Part shown: piece after piece, positions 11,286-20,379 of the stretch
Layout of the letters: every line of letters begins with the position of its first letter
How positions within the stretch are numbered: the first letter of the stretch is position 1
Assembly (NCBI GenBank): GCA_037893225.1
Contig: JAZGUH010000402.1
Location: 186,001-250,000, forward strand
DNA length: 64,000 nucleotides
Source of the DNA: Hippasteria phrygiana
Lineage: Eukaryota > Echinodermata > Asteroidea > Valvatida > Goniasteridae
Direction of reading: 5' to 3'
The notes under the pieces: generated by a model
Database searches by the model: none
Told to the model about the DNA's origin: nothing
Seen by the model: only the letters and a program-made list of their open reading frames with translations
Position numbers and translations under genes: made by a program

Positions 11286-12821
11286 CCCACTTTGACCAAT
11301 TTTCCCACCAATTCAGATGTGTTTTCTGTTTTAATTAATTTAAATTGTTTACCTCATCAAACTTTCGAGAAGCTGCCACAGTGAGTTCCGTTAAACAAAA
11401 TAAAGTTCAAGCAGATACGCACGAATTAATGAACTGGTATTTGCATTATTGCACCATGGAGCTATAGATAGCTCTCCGATTGCACGTACTCACGTACGTA
11501 CATGTATATGTATCATCTTCTTGTAGAACCAGTCTACTCCCGCTAATAGACTACATATTGTTACACCATGGTTACACGTACTCAGGAAGCATCTAATCTT
11601 CTTTTGTTAGATAATCAGTCTATACTCCCGCTATAGACTGGTTCCTGGTCCACCACTCGGCCCTGAACGAGTGAACGTTAAAGCGATAATCATAATGGCC
11701 GGCAGTGAAGTTGACCGTTACGCGTGCTCGCGCAACGCGAAGCCTGTCACATGTCTACTAATCTATGTACCCATAACTGCATGCCCTTGCAAAGACTGTC
11801 CTCTCTGTTCCAGCTAGTATTGGTTCCAAGACGTTACTATTGTACTTTTGAACTTTCGCAGTTGCAATGCACAGGCAGCGCGATAAGATTTTAGATCTGT
11901 AGTAAAGTCTTGGATAAGTTGGCATTTCGGGGGCGCGACCAGACTGTGGACTGTGATAATGATAGACGGTAATTATGCAATCAGCGACCGAGTTTGAGCA
12001 CAATAGACGGACGGATCCAGTGAGCGTCGCCCGATGGTGTTCTGACCAATCACATTCGTGGTTTATGTCCGACATGCGTGCACGCGCATGTGACGCGCGC
12101 GGCTGCAGATCAATGGTCATGATGCCTCGTCATGTCCTATGTATTTGCGCGTAATGAATAATTTATGATAAGGCTCAAACTCGGTCACTGATTGGAGTCC
12201 TCGGAAAAGCGAGGGAGAATCGTCGAAAAGTAAAGAAAAAGTTAAGAATTGCCTGCCAACTTATCCAAGGCCCTTGTGGCGATCCAAAATCGTGCACGTT
12301 TGACAAACACCGGCTGCGGATTCGGCTGCATTTTGTAAACTACGCATGCGTGAGGCCAGAACGCACTTACAAAGCCGGGATTTCGAGGACACAACGTTAG
12401 TGAATCTGGCGCGCGGGCGCCTCCGAAATAACAACACAAGGGTCTTGGGCCCAAGACTATGTTCCAGCCAGCAGTGCTCCAGTGCATTTTTAGCAGAGGA
12501 GGGATTATTATGAGGCCCCACCGTGCAAAGCTATCCCAACAGATGCTGGAGACCCTTATGTTCTTGAAATGCAATGAACATATCTCTTGAGTAACCTGCC
12601 ATTGACTTGAAAATAGAAAACAAATCCAACAAAATCTTAAAGGTTGTGTACACGACTGGTAATCCTCTAATTTGTTTTTACTGAATTATTACGAAATACC
12701 TTACTAGCCTGTAAGTTAATAGTAGTCTCAATCATCGTGTGAAATGATAGCACCAGGTGTGCTGTCGTTGTCAAGAAAAGAGGAAATTTATATTGTTTTC
12801 AATCGTTGTAAAACTGCCCTG
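11286..12821. other. non-coding stretch, no gene recognised
   Basis: Open frames on the minus strand at 11,758-12,120 and 12,242-12,574 have no motif I can name and no clear splice signals. Near-duplicate phrases about (T)AGACTGGTTC/AGTCTA at 11,530-11,645 hint at an eroded inverted repeat. Confidence 0.4.
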
Positions 12822-12938
12822 TAGCCTTTAGTCAAGGCGCGCGTGGCTACCCGGACGAGTGGCGCGCCCCGGACATGCTGGCATTCGGGGCGCGTCACGT
12901 GTCCAGGTAGCCACGCGCGTCTTGTTGACTAAAGGCTA
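12822..12938. repeat. GC-rich fold-back element, arms about 55 bp
   Basis: TAGCCTTTAGTCAAGGCGCG at the left is the inverse of CGCGTCTTGTTGACTAAAGG at the right. Pairing continues through GTGGCTACCCGGAC and GGCGCGCCCCGGA to a loop near CATGCTGGCA. The whole 117-bp unit would fold as one hairpin. Confidence 0.8.
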
Positions 12939-13108
12939 TCATCCGCCCGACGGTTGAAAACGAGCGCCGTTTTTGGTCAGTGGAACAATATTTCCTATAA
13001 AATACTAACCCCCAAATCCGCCCATTTCTGAAAATTGCAACAATGACCAATCATGCACACTGCCTTTAACCTTGATTTAGTGGATTATTTGTTTATTACG
13101 TGTTTAGT

Positions 13109-13190
13109 AGCCGGCCTCGGCCTCGGCCTTGGCCTCGGACGTTGTGGCCTCGGTCTTGGCCTCGGCCTCGGAGGTTGTGGCCTTGACTAC
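13109..13190. repeat. GGCCTCGGCCTT minisatellite
   Basis: Tandem GGCCTCGGCCTCGG units with a TTGTGGCC interruption. Related to the array at 11,143-11,285. Confidence 0.85.
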
Positions 13191-14333
13191 AACACTGACA
13201 TGTACATCCACATAGGCTGTGAAGTAAAACACTGTACTTTTGGAACACCAGGTTGATGTTACATGTGTGTAATGTTAAGTAATGTTATATAATGTTATAA
13301 TAATTCAAATTGATACATGTATTTAACATTATACAAAAAGTTACTAATAATAATATATACAATGGCAATTTCAAGAGAGCAACAACAATGACCAGCAACC
13401 CCCCAAGATCCCTCCAATGCACTCCAGTAGGAGCTTTGAAATCAATTGTCTGGTAAAGCAAAGAATCCTCCAATTAATGCACTGCAGCTGGAGTGCATTG
13501 GCATACATGACTTGCAATAAACAACACTCATAGAGCAAGGGTTAAAGGAACAATAGGAAACACCAAGCATTGTCCTCCTGGGAGAACATGCCACTGCACT
13601 ATGAACATCTTTATCCCTTAACAATTCATTAAAGAGCCACTTTTCCCTTGATTTACCGTGAACCAACATTTTCACGGTTTTTTTCAACATATTAAGGGAG
13701 ATTAGGAGTCCGTGAAAACACCCTTAGAAAAGTCCTTTGTTTAGCCGTCCATGAAAATCCGGTGACTTCAGCCACTAGTGCCAGATTGTGTAGTGGAATC
13801 CGTGGAAACTCCTGTATTATAATCTTGTGGTTGAGCTTGGCAAGTCTGCTGCCTGGCCCTCCAGAGTGTTTAGAATGTTTACAATATATAGAGAGTTTAT
13901 TGACCGTTATGTATGACCAATGATAATCCTCAGTGGCCAGGGTCATTAAAAAAACGTGAACAACGGGATTAGTGCTATAAGCCCCAGGTAAATATCTGTG
14001 AAACATCCCTTAGGGATTAATTTCACAGCAAAGTGGACTTTTAATGGGAATTTAAGGGATTAGATGTTCATAGCATGCATGGAGGGAGAATTTAATACTG
14101 TGTAAAAATGTGTATGGATCATGTGTCAGTATTTGACAAGTCAGTGATATGCACCACTAAGATTAATATACAGCAAGATAGCTACCAGCGAATTTATCTT
14201 GTGTCAGTCGTTGACAGGTGGAATTGCCTTGTGACAAATTCTGCATGTCAGTTCCAGCATGGAGGAAGGATTCCTCCATGGTTCCAGGGAATGAAACATC
14301 CTCATTCTCCAAAGTACATGTAATTTAAAAGCC
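13191..14333. other. non-coding stretch up to the Polinton
   Basis: No gene or repeat that I can name. Several open frames of 60-104 codons lack motifs. Confidence 0.45.
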
Positions 14334-14338
14334 AGACA
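14334..14338. repeat. target-site duplication, left (AGACA)
   Basis: AGACA directly precedes the left terminal repeat, and the same five bases directly follow the right one at 30,548-30,552. Polintons usually duplicate 6 bp, so the sixth base may have changed. Confidence 0.75.
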
Positions 14339-14565
14339 AGTAGTAAGGGAAATGCCGATCCCATGTCATTTCCTGTTTTTTCACTTTTCTCTCTAATTTT
14401 GCTGTGGGTACATACGTCAAATTTTTTAGAAACAAAATAGCCCAAAAAATCGCCCAAAATTTTGCTGGGGTACTACACACCAAAATTTGCACAAAATCAA
14501 GAAAATAAAAAGTATTTTCCATATCCCACAAGCGTACGAAATCGCCCGGGCGCCCAGGCGAAAAA
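14339..14565 (+). repeat. Polinton left terminal inverted repeat
   Basis: 227 bp from AGTAGTAAGGGAAATGCC to GCGCCCAGGCGAAAAA. It matches the inverse of 30,321-30,547 with only a handful of substitutions. Confidence 0.95.
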
Positions 14566-14591
14566 AGGCAAATCATGTTTTGCCACAAGGC

Positions 14592-14637
14592 AAAAAAACC
14601 CTCATCTCTACACTCAGTAGAGATGAGGTTTTTTTTT
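14592..14637. terminator. A-stem-T hairpin just inside the left TIR
   Basis: AAAAAAACCCTCATCTCTAC, loop ACTCA, then GTAGAGATGAGGTTTTTTTT. Arms of about 20 bp end in A and T runs, like a two-way terminator. It has no counterpart at the right end. A terminator role is inference. Confidence 0.45.
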
Positions 14638-14756
14638 GTCTGTTACTAACTACAACTACTCTTTGCAAGGAGCGCTAGGCCTAGTCTCTAAACTCTCATA
14701 ATCAGGAGGTCTCAATGGACTCACGTTAGAATCACACTCATACTCTTTACATATTT

Positions 14757-14906
14757 CTAATTTAAAGTTGTAAGTTTTGCGATAAGATCTTTTTTTTCTT
14801 TCGCTAGAAGCTCAACCACTTTTTTTTCGACCTCATCGTCTATTTCTTTTTGATTTCTAACGGACTATTCTCTCGCCTTAGTTTGCGTCCTAATGGCTTC
14901 TTTCAT
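14757..14906 (-). pseudogene. small coiled-coil gene broken by an in-frame TAG
   Basis: A 49-codon frame starts at 14,906, overlapping the stop of the upstream gene as ATGA. After 13 codons an in-frame TAG (14,865-14,867) occurs, then 35 more codons of charged, coiled-coil-like sequence (EIDDEVEKKVVELLAKEKK) up to a TAG at 14,757. The amphipathic character of the second part suggests that it was once translated. I do not recognise the family. Confidence 0.45.
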
Positions 14907-15397
14907 TCCGTAAAACTTTTTTTTTTTAATTCATCGTTAATCAAAGCAAATTCTTCGTGACTTACATCGCCATCGTCTACAGCCTGAGACACTAATTCAT
15001 TTATCGTATTTAATTTTGTTTCTGCTACTACTCTAATCTCATCGTGTTTCTTAGCTTTACCTCTAAACTTTTTACTAAATCGTTTTAATACCAAACTTAC
15101 ACCCACGCATCCTATAGCTAAGCCTTCTAACACCACGCCTATAGGTATACTAATGACACCGACAACGCTGGCTATGCCTATTGTACCGGATAAAGCTCCG
15201 ACACATTCTATAACGGTCTCTGCGTTAGATAAACAGGTAATAATTTTATTATACTTTTTGTGTAACCGTTCTCTCTTATCTCTCTCGTTAGATATCTCTT
15301 TTTGCACTCGTTCGATTTTATTTAACCTAAAGACTGAAGACTCATTCGTTTCACTCGAGACAACGGGCAATTTAGGGTAAACGGATTCTGCGGTCAT
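14903..15397 (-). CDS. Polinton small coiled-coil/hydrophobic protein
   Basis: The 164-residue protein has a charged coiled coil (about 25-50, KIERVQKEISNERDKRERLH) and a glycine-rich hydrophobic segment (about 62-105). A charged tail (KAKKHDEIRVVAETKLNTI at about 114-132, then SHEEFALI) resembles an EF-hand-like or helical end. I recall the KHDEIRV(L/V)AE(S/T)KLNTI signature from small proteins of invertebrate Polintons. A membrane or virion-associated role is inference. The start follows a leader shared with the next two genes (GTCATATAAAATATACGACTTTATAAA), and the stop overlaps the ATG of the next small frame. Confidence 0.7.
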   Translation of the reverse strand: MTAESVYPKLPVVSSETNESSVFRLNKIERVQKEISNERDKRERLHKKYNKIITCLSNAETVIECVGALSGTIGIASVVGVISIPIGVVLEGLAIGCVGVSLVLKRFSKKFRGKAKKHDEIRVVAETKLNTINELVSQAVDDGDVSHEEFALINDELKKKSFTE

Positions 15398-15424
15398 TTT
15401 ATAAAGTCGTATATTTTATATGAC
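15398..15424 (-). promoter_or_regulatory. shared AT-rich gene leader, copy 1
   Basis: Read on the minus strand, TATAAAATATACGACTTTATAAA ends directly at the ATG. Nearly the same 23-27 bases precede the genes starting at 16,639 and 18,094. The TATA-like core suggests a small promoter. Confidence 0.6.
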
Positions 15425-15427
15425 TTA

Positions 15428-16639
15428 TTATTTTAAATTTTTTTGCATGTATACTAGTATCAAAGTACCAACACCTACCAATAATGTCCACACGTGCTCC
15501 GCCAACCAACCGACTGACTTACTTAACAACGTGAACAACCAACTCGCGATAGCACCCAAAATACCAGGTAAAGCAATCAATAACTTACCCCCGAGCTTTT
15601 TTAGCAAATTAGCCAAGTTTTTTAAATGATTACTTATCCAATCTTTCACGTTACCTCCGGGCTTAGGCAGAACCGGAGTCGGGGCAGGAACAACCGCTGC
15701 AGCCGCCGCACCACCCCCACCAATAGCCGCTATTATAGAAGCAACGATCGTACTTATAGCTAAAGCAAACGCGGCCAATATACTTACGACCGTCACACCC
15801 TGTTCTCGAAACAGAATTCTAATCTTTTCTCTTAGCGAGGTATCTCTTTCTAATATTTTATTAATCGTTTCATTGATTCTAGCGGATTGATCATTCATGA
15901 TTAGTTTAAGGTTGTGCTTATGTCTTAATCTACCCTCTATTTCATCTTCAATATTGCCTTGTCCTTTAAGTAATTCTTGCATCTCATTATCGGTTTCTAC
16001 TACTTCGAGGGCTGTTTTTATCTCCTTGCGTCTATCGTATAGTTTACGCAGTTCGGCTTTATTTAATTCGGCATTACCGCTCGTAGTTTGTAGTTTTTGA
16101 TATAAACCTTCAAGTTCTCTATAATTTAACCCATCAGTTTGCGCTTGAGCATCTACTTTTCTCGATTGAGGGGGAGGAGTTGTTAAACCCAAATCTTCAC
16201 GTATAAATACATAAGCGTTTCTTTCGGGATGAGCTATTTTAATGTTGCGTCTTAGCTGATCTCCAACAACTAGAAATTTTCTAGGCTGATTTTCTTGAGT
16301 CAACCTAACATCATCGAAGTATATACCACTATCGTCCATTCTAAAGCTATCTAAATCTACATAAAGAAAATCTGGTCTATCAAATCCTTTAGATGTCATA
16401 TAGTTATAAAAATCATCAGCTATTTTATAATTTCTATGATTTTTAAATGATGGGGCTATATACACATCCGCATCATTTGCTCGTTGTTGCTCATCATCGT
16501 TGGTGTTCCAATCAATATCAAGATCAACGTCGGGGCCTTGATCTTGATCTTGATCTTGATAATCTTGGTCATCGGCATCATTTTGTTCGCCTTCTCGACC
16601 CATTTCATCCATAGGTATAGATTCTCTACCTTCAGCCAT
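15428..16639 (-). CDS. Polinton membrane protein, paralogue A
   Basis: The 403-residue protein starts with an acidic region rich in Asp/Gln (QDYQDQDQDQ). Next comes a folded N-terminal region (FYNYMTSKGFDRPDFLYVD) and a coiled coil from about 165 to 260. A short block (SLREKIRILFREQGVTVVSI) leads into two or three hydrophobic segments (about 275-300, 345-370, 380-400) around a Gly/Ala/Pro hinge. The C-terminal half is almost identical to paralogue B at 16,670-18,094, while the N-terminal half differs. This architecture is widespread in invertebrate Polintons. Its function is unknown; a virion membrane or core protein is possible. Confidence 0.75.
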   Translation of the reverse strand: MAEGRESIPMDEMGREGEQNDADDQDYQDQDQDQGPDVDLDIDWNTNDDEQQRANDADVYIAPSFKNHRNYKIADDFYNYMTSKGFDRPDFLYVDLDSFRMDDSGIYFDDVRLTQENQPRKFLVVGDQLRRNIKIAHPERNAYVFIREDLGLTTPPPQSRKVDAQAQTDGLNYRELEGLYQKLQTTSGNAELNKAELRKLYDRRKEIKTALEVVETDNEMQELLKGQGNIEDEIEGRLRHKHNLKLIMNDQSARINETINKILERDTSLREKIRILFREQGVTVVSILAAFALAISTIVASIIAAIGGGGAAAAAVVPAPTPVLPKPGGNVKDWISNHLKNLANLLKKLGGKLLIALPGILGAIASWLFTLLSKSVGWLAEHVWTLLVGVGTLILVYMQKNLK

Positions 16640-16666
16640 TTTATAAAGTCATATATTTTATACGAC
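16640..16666 (-). promoter_or_regulatory. shared AT-rich gene leader, copy 2
   Basis: Minus-strand GTATAAAATATATGACTTTATAAA immediately before the ATG. It differs from copies 1 and 3 by single bases. Confidence 0.6.
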
Positions 16667-16669
16667 TTA

Positions 16670-18094
16670 TTATTTTAAATTTGTTTGCATGTATACTAGT
16701 ATCAAAGCACCAACACCTACCAATAACGCCCACACGTGCTCCGCCAACCAACCGACTGACTTACTTAACAACGTGAACAACCAACTCGCGATAGCACCCA
16801 AAATACCAGGTAAAGCAGCTAATAACTTACCCCCGAGCTTTTTTAGCAAATTAGCCAAGTTTTTTAAATGATTACTTATCCAATCTTTCACGTTACCTCC
16901 GGGCTTGGGCATGGGCGTAACGGGCTTGGGCAGAACCGGAGTCGGAGCAGGAACAACCGCTGCAGCCGCCGCACCACCCCCACCAACAGCATTCACCAAA
17001 GAAGCAACGATCGTACTTATAGCTAAAGAAAACGCGATTAATATACTTACTATCGTCACACCTTGTTCTCGAAACAGAATTCTAATCTTTTCTCCTAGTG
17101 AGATATCGCGTCCTAATACTCTACTCATCGTTTGTTTGATTCTATAGAATTGGCTTTTGATATTTTTCATATTGCTTTCTATTGCCTCAGTTCTAGCCGC
17201 TCTTTCATCTCTGTAACCTCTTAATTCATCAAGCAGAATACTTCTCTTATAATCATCTTTTTCTTTACCTAAGGCTACTTTCATTTTCTCAATTTCATCA
17301 TTTAACCTACTCTTTTCGGCTATATTTAATTCTAAACTACCGTCGAGCATTCGTAGTTTTTGATCTAAACCTTCAAGTTCTCTATAATTTAACCCATCAG
17401 TTTGCGCTTGAGCATCTACTTCTCTAGGTTGGGAGGGAGGAATTGTATATCTACCGGTTTCAGGATCATAGTCGGGATCAATTTCGGGGCCGTACGTACG
17501 ATCCAGGTTGTCGATCACATTGTTAACTATCTCAACTAGTCGTCTTGGAGTGACATAGCGATCGTACGCTAAATCTATAGTTTCCTCAGCCTCTAGCATA
17601 TTAAATTCATCAGTCGTTAATAAACCCAAATCTTCTTTAAAAAATCTAGTAAAGTTTCCGCCTGGAAACCTCTCTTTAAAGTTGTTTTTTAACGTCAATC
17701 TAGCTATATATCTATCGGAATGAACTTTACTAGTCAATCTAACACCGTCGAAGTAAGTACCTTGTTTATCTTTAGTAAAAAGTTCGTACCTAATGCGTTT
17801 TGGCCTAATTAAGCCTAATGTTTCCCCTGGTGGTTCTCCCTCCCAATAATTATAAAAATCATTAGCTAAACCTTCTTTATGCATATCGCGATATTTATCT
17901 ATAATATTACCAGCTTCATCCATCGTCTCAGGTGGTTGTGGTTCAGCCGATCTGTCTAATTCATAATCATAGTCGGGGTCTATTCCTAAACCATCGTCGC
18001 CATTGGCATCTTCAAAAACATCATCATCGGCATCATTTTGCTCGTCTTCTCGACCCACTTCATCCGTAGGTATATCTACTCCACCTTCAGCCAT
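16670..18094 (-). CDS. Polinton membrane protein, paralogue B
   Basis: The 474-residue tandem copy of the gene at 15,428-16,639 has the same first residues (MAEG, then IPxDExGREgEQNDADD). Its middle differs (EGEPPGETLGLIRPKRIRYEL), followed by the shared VDAQAQTDGLNYRELEGL start of the coiled coil. The C-terminus (GGNVKDWISNHLKNLANLL, several membrane segments, ALILVYMQTNLK) is nearly identical to paralogue A. The stop region and leader are duplicated with the gene, so the duplication unit includes the promoter-like leader. Function unknown. Confidence 0.75.
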   Translation of the reverse strand: MAEGGVDIPTDEVGREDEQNDADDDVFEDANGDDGLGIDPDYDYELDRSAEPQPPETMDEAGNIIDKYRDMHKEGLANDFYNYWEGEPPGETLGLIRPKRIRYELFTKDKQGTYFDGVRLTSKVHSDRYIARLTLKNNFKERFPGGNFTRFFKEDLGLLTTDEFNMLEAEETIDLAYDRYVTPRRLVEIVNNVIDNLDRTYGPEIDPDYDPETGRYTIPPSQPREVDAQAQTDGLNYRELEGLDQKLRMLDGSLELNIAEKSRLNDEIEKMKVALGKEKDDYKRSILLDELRGYRDERAARTEAIESNMKNIKSQFYRIKQTMSRVLGRDISLGEKIRILFREQGVTIVSILIAFSLAISTIVASLVNAVGGGGAAAAAVVPAPTPVLPKPVTPMPKPGGNVKDWISNHLKNLANLLKKLGGKLLAALPGILGAIASWLFTLLSKSVGWLAEHVWALLVGVGALILVYMQTNLK

Positions 18095-18121
18095 TTTATA
18101 AAGTCGTATATTTTATATTTT
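18095..18121 (-). promoter_or_regulatory. shared AT-rich gene leader, copy 3
   Basis: Minus-strand AAATATAAAATATACGACTTTATAAA immediately before the ATG. Confidence 0.6.
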
Positions 18122-18353
18122 ACGTAGTATTTACTACATTCTGAGGAATTATTCCTTGACTCACCAACCAAGTCTGAGTAGCTAGAGCGCTACCTACCGT
18201 AGCGGTGATTTTAATCGTATCTTCTACGTCTAACTTTCCTAAATCGGCGGGCTTAATTTTCAAAAGTTTTTTACTCAACATAGTATAACCTACGGTCAAC
18301 AAACTCAACACAGCGCCGTGATAAAGAGTATTTGCAACGTTCTTCGTATCCAT
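18120..18353 (-). CDS. Polinton small two-helix membrane protein
   Basis: The 77-residue protein has two hydrophobic helices (about 8-28 and 47-65) separated by LLKIKPADLGKLDVEDTIK. I recall the KPADLGKLDVEDT motif from short proteins encoded by invertebrate Polintons. A virion or host membrane location is inferred from hydrophobicity only. The gene starts 32 bp after the next gene's stop and is transcribed with its minus-strand neighbours. Confidence 0.7.
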   Translation of the reverse strand: MDTKNVANTLYHGAVLSLLTVGYTMLSKKLLKIKPADLGKLDVEDTIKITATVGSALATQTWLVSQGIIPQNVVNTT

Positions 18354-18385
18354 TTTACTTGTACAAACATTTTTATTTTTTTTAT

Positions 18386-18844
18386 TTATTCCATTTCTAA
18401 TAGTTCTTCAACTTTAGGGGTTGAAGTTGCGGTCGTAACTCCTACCCCCACCTCTCGCTGTGAATCTACAGGTTTACTCTTTTTAAACGCGAGATATCCA
18501 ATTCCTAAAACAACCAAACCAACTATCGCGTATCCCCAGCTCGGAATGTCTCTCATCGTTAGCGCTGGCGTTTGCTGGGGAGCTTCTTCTTCTATACTTT
18601 GCATTTTTTGTATTTGTTCTTTCATCTTTCTATTTCTTTCGGCCAGTTTTTTACCTTGCTCTACTCTTTTAGGGTCTTTTGCTCTTTTTTTTGTGACTCT
18701 TGATAGAGCCGGCTGAGTCGGCTCTTGTGGAGGCTGGGGAGACTCTTGGGGAGGCGGAGCCGGCTCTTGTGGGGTTTGTGGAGTCTCTTGGGGAGGCTGA
18801 GGGGTCTCTGATACTTGATCCGTCGTTGTCGTTTCTAGACTCAT
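18386..18844 (-). CDS. Polinton Pro/Gln-rich single-pass protein
   Basis: The 152-residue protein begins with a Pro/Gln/Glu repeat region (about 12-45, PQPPQE-type units). A basic block follows (KDPKRVEQGKKLAERNRKM, about 55-75), then one membrane helix (about 104-122, WGYAIVGLVVLGIGYLAF) and a short tail. The KDPKRVxxGKKLAE block before a membrane helix recurs in Polinton small proteins that I remember. The first 59 codons overlap the end of the upstream gene in another frame, so the low-complexity DNA codes twice. Function unknown. Confidence 0.65.
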   Translation of the reverse strand: MSLETTTTDQVSETPQPPQETPQTPQEPAPPPQESPQPPQEPTQPALSRVTKKRAKDPKRVEQGKKLAERNRKMKEQIQKMQSIEEEAPQQTPALTMRDIPSWGYAIVGLVVLGIGYLAFKKSKPVDSQREVGVGVTTATSTPKVEELLEME

Positions 18845-19391
18845 CTTTTATAATAATACTACTATTATTTGTAATACTATTATTACTACTATCTACCTGT
18901 AAATGTTTAGTCGTGATCAACATAGCCACCAAAGGAGATAAATAAACCCCATAATTATAATGCACTTCGCAAAGTAAACTGGACAAGCTGCTAGAAATAA
19001 CGGGGTCTTTTTCTAAGTCGTTGATAAGGGCTTCTTCAGAATCTAAACAAAGTTTATAACCGAATGGTGAAGCCAGCGGCAAAGTCGCGCCTAAAGCTTT
19101 TGCGTAACAGGTCAACACGCAACTCCCCAAACTGACTATCATTTCTTTACCGAGCTTGGCTTCGTATCTTTTATATAGCTTTTCTTGTTTTTCCACAGTC
19201 AAGCCCTCTATTTCATTGACGGAGTATTCTTTACCGAAATATTTTTTAGAATCACCAGAAGCAACTACACCCAAAAGTCTATTTTTGGACATAGTTGCTT
19301 CTGGGATCGTCGCTATAGTCGTGGGTGTAGCAGCTACTATTGGATGAGGTTCTTGAGATAACGTGCTAAGAGATTCTATCGACTTGCTCAT
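18669..19391 (-). CDS. Polinton conserved protein, Ser-rich tail
   Basis: The 240-residue protein has a core (about 50-170) with YFGKEYSVNEIEGLT, KLYKRYEAKLGKEM and HYNYGVYLSPLVAML motifs. I recall these from Polinton proteins of marine invertebrates. The last 60 residues are Ser/Pro/Arg repeats (SASPRDSTNPTRAGSASPR) ending in a Lys-rich motif (KSHKKKSKRP) that could bind DNA or act as a nuclear signal. The tail overlaps the next gene by 176 bp. Upstream lies the TATCTAATAG repeat block. Function unknown. Confidence 0.65.
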   Translation of the reverse strand: MSKSIESLSTLSQEPHPIVAATPTTIATIPEATMSKNRLLGVVASGDSKKYFGKEYSVNEIEGLTVEKQEKLYKRYEAKLGKEMIVSLGSCVLTCYAKALGATLPLASPFGYKLCLDSEEALINDLEKDPVISSSLSSLLCEVHYNYGVYLSPLVAMLITTKHLQVDSSNNSITNNSSIIIKDESRNDNDGSSIRDPSASPRDSTNPTRAGSASPRVSPASTRADSAGSIKSHKKKSKRP

Positions 19392-19689
19392 TTAAAATAG
19401 AACTATATTTTTTAATCTTATTTCTACAAGAAATATAATCGTAAGAAAATAAAGATAAGTTGATGGCTATTACTAGTTTTAATAGTAGGTCTAGATATTC
19501 TATCATATTTTATAGATGACTAGATAATCTATAGTTATCTAATAGATAACTATAGATCATCTATCAGGTATCTAACAGGTATCTAACAGTTATCTATAAA
19601 TCATCTAATAGTTATCTAATAGTTATCTATAAATCATCTATTAGTTATCTAATAGTTATCTAACAGGTATCTAACAGGTATCTAATAGA
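19392..19689. repeat. TATCTAATAG iteron-like block
   Basis: From about 19,495 to 19,690 units such as AGTTATCTAATAG, AGGTATCTAACAG and AATCATCTA repeat every 10-14 bp, roughly 14 times. It is the longest intergenic gap inside the element. It lies between the ATPase stop and the start of the next gene. It could be a regulatory array or a replication-linked site, but the sequence alone does not show which. Confidence 0.75.
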
Positions 19690-20355
19690 TCAACTACGCT
19701 CTACGAGCGTAGCTACGCGAGTATAGATCAACTGCCAACAGACTGGAGGATCAGTTTTTACCAATAATTTACTAAAAGGCACATCTCTTAAAATCTTTTT
19801 AATTCTCGATCTTTCTTCTAAAGGCACCGCATCATTTTCATCGAGACATTGATCGAAACTAGTTTTATCTTTGCAATAGAACAATACGACAAATGCAGTT
19901 TGAGCTCTAAAATCTGTCATTACGCAATTATACTTTTGAGTCATCAACCAACAGTAGTGATTGTCGTGCCTACCGCTAAACGCCAATTTCGTTAAAACGC
20001 AAGTGTTTTTACCGAGCGCCGCCTTACGATATTTTATGTCTTGTTCCGAGCTACAATCGTCTATCAAAAACAAAACGTGCGATCCTTTAAATCGAGCTCT
20101 ATAAAATGCTAAAGCTTCGTTGAGAGACACCTTTTCTACCTCTAAATCGCATAGGTATATCTCGGGATCTAACCACAACCAACGTCTCTCGCGATAAGTC
20201 TTGTTGTTGCTCAACGTAGGGCAAATAACTACGATATTTTCAAAGTGATCTTTATACTCAGTTTCTAATAGATCTAAAATATATTTGGTTTTGCCCGAAT
20301 TAGTCCTACCGCATACTAGCGCGCAGTGTGGTGTTTTTGGAAACGTTTTATACAT
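19690..20355 (-). CDS. DNA packaging ATPase (FtsK/HerA type)
   Basis: The 221-residue protein has a clear Walker A loop, GRTNSGKT at 16-23, and a Walker B strand, LFLIDD at 95-100. A later segment, SGRHDNHYCWLMTQKY (about 129-144), fits the sensor region of A32-like packaging ATPases. The family packages DNA into the capsids of Polintons, virophages and related viruses. Length is normal for Polintons. The gene follows the capsid gene by 25 bp, the usual order. No stop or frameshift is seen. Confidence 0.9.
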   Translation of the reverse strand: MYKTFPKTPHCALVCGRTNSGKTKYILDLLETEYKDHFENIVVICPTLSNNKTYRERRWLWLDPEIYLCDLEVEKVSLNEALAFYRARFKGSHVLFLIDDCSSEQDIKYRKAALGKNTCVLTKLAFSGRHDNHYCWLMTQKYNCVMTDFRAQTAFVVLFYCKDKTSFDQCLDENDAVPLEERSRIKKILRDVPFSKLLVKTDPPVCWQLIYTRVATLVERS

Positions 20356-20379
20356 GGTTTATTAATAGTAAAGACTATT

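Noticed and set aside
11024..11384. several overlapping Glu/Ala- or Arg/Pro-rich frames
   Set aside because: They are translations of the GGCCTC minisatellite.
12242..12574. 110-codon minus-strand frame
   Set aside because: No motif, no splice signals, and an overlapping frame of equal quality.
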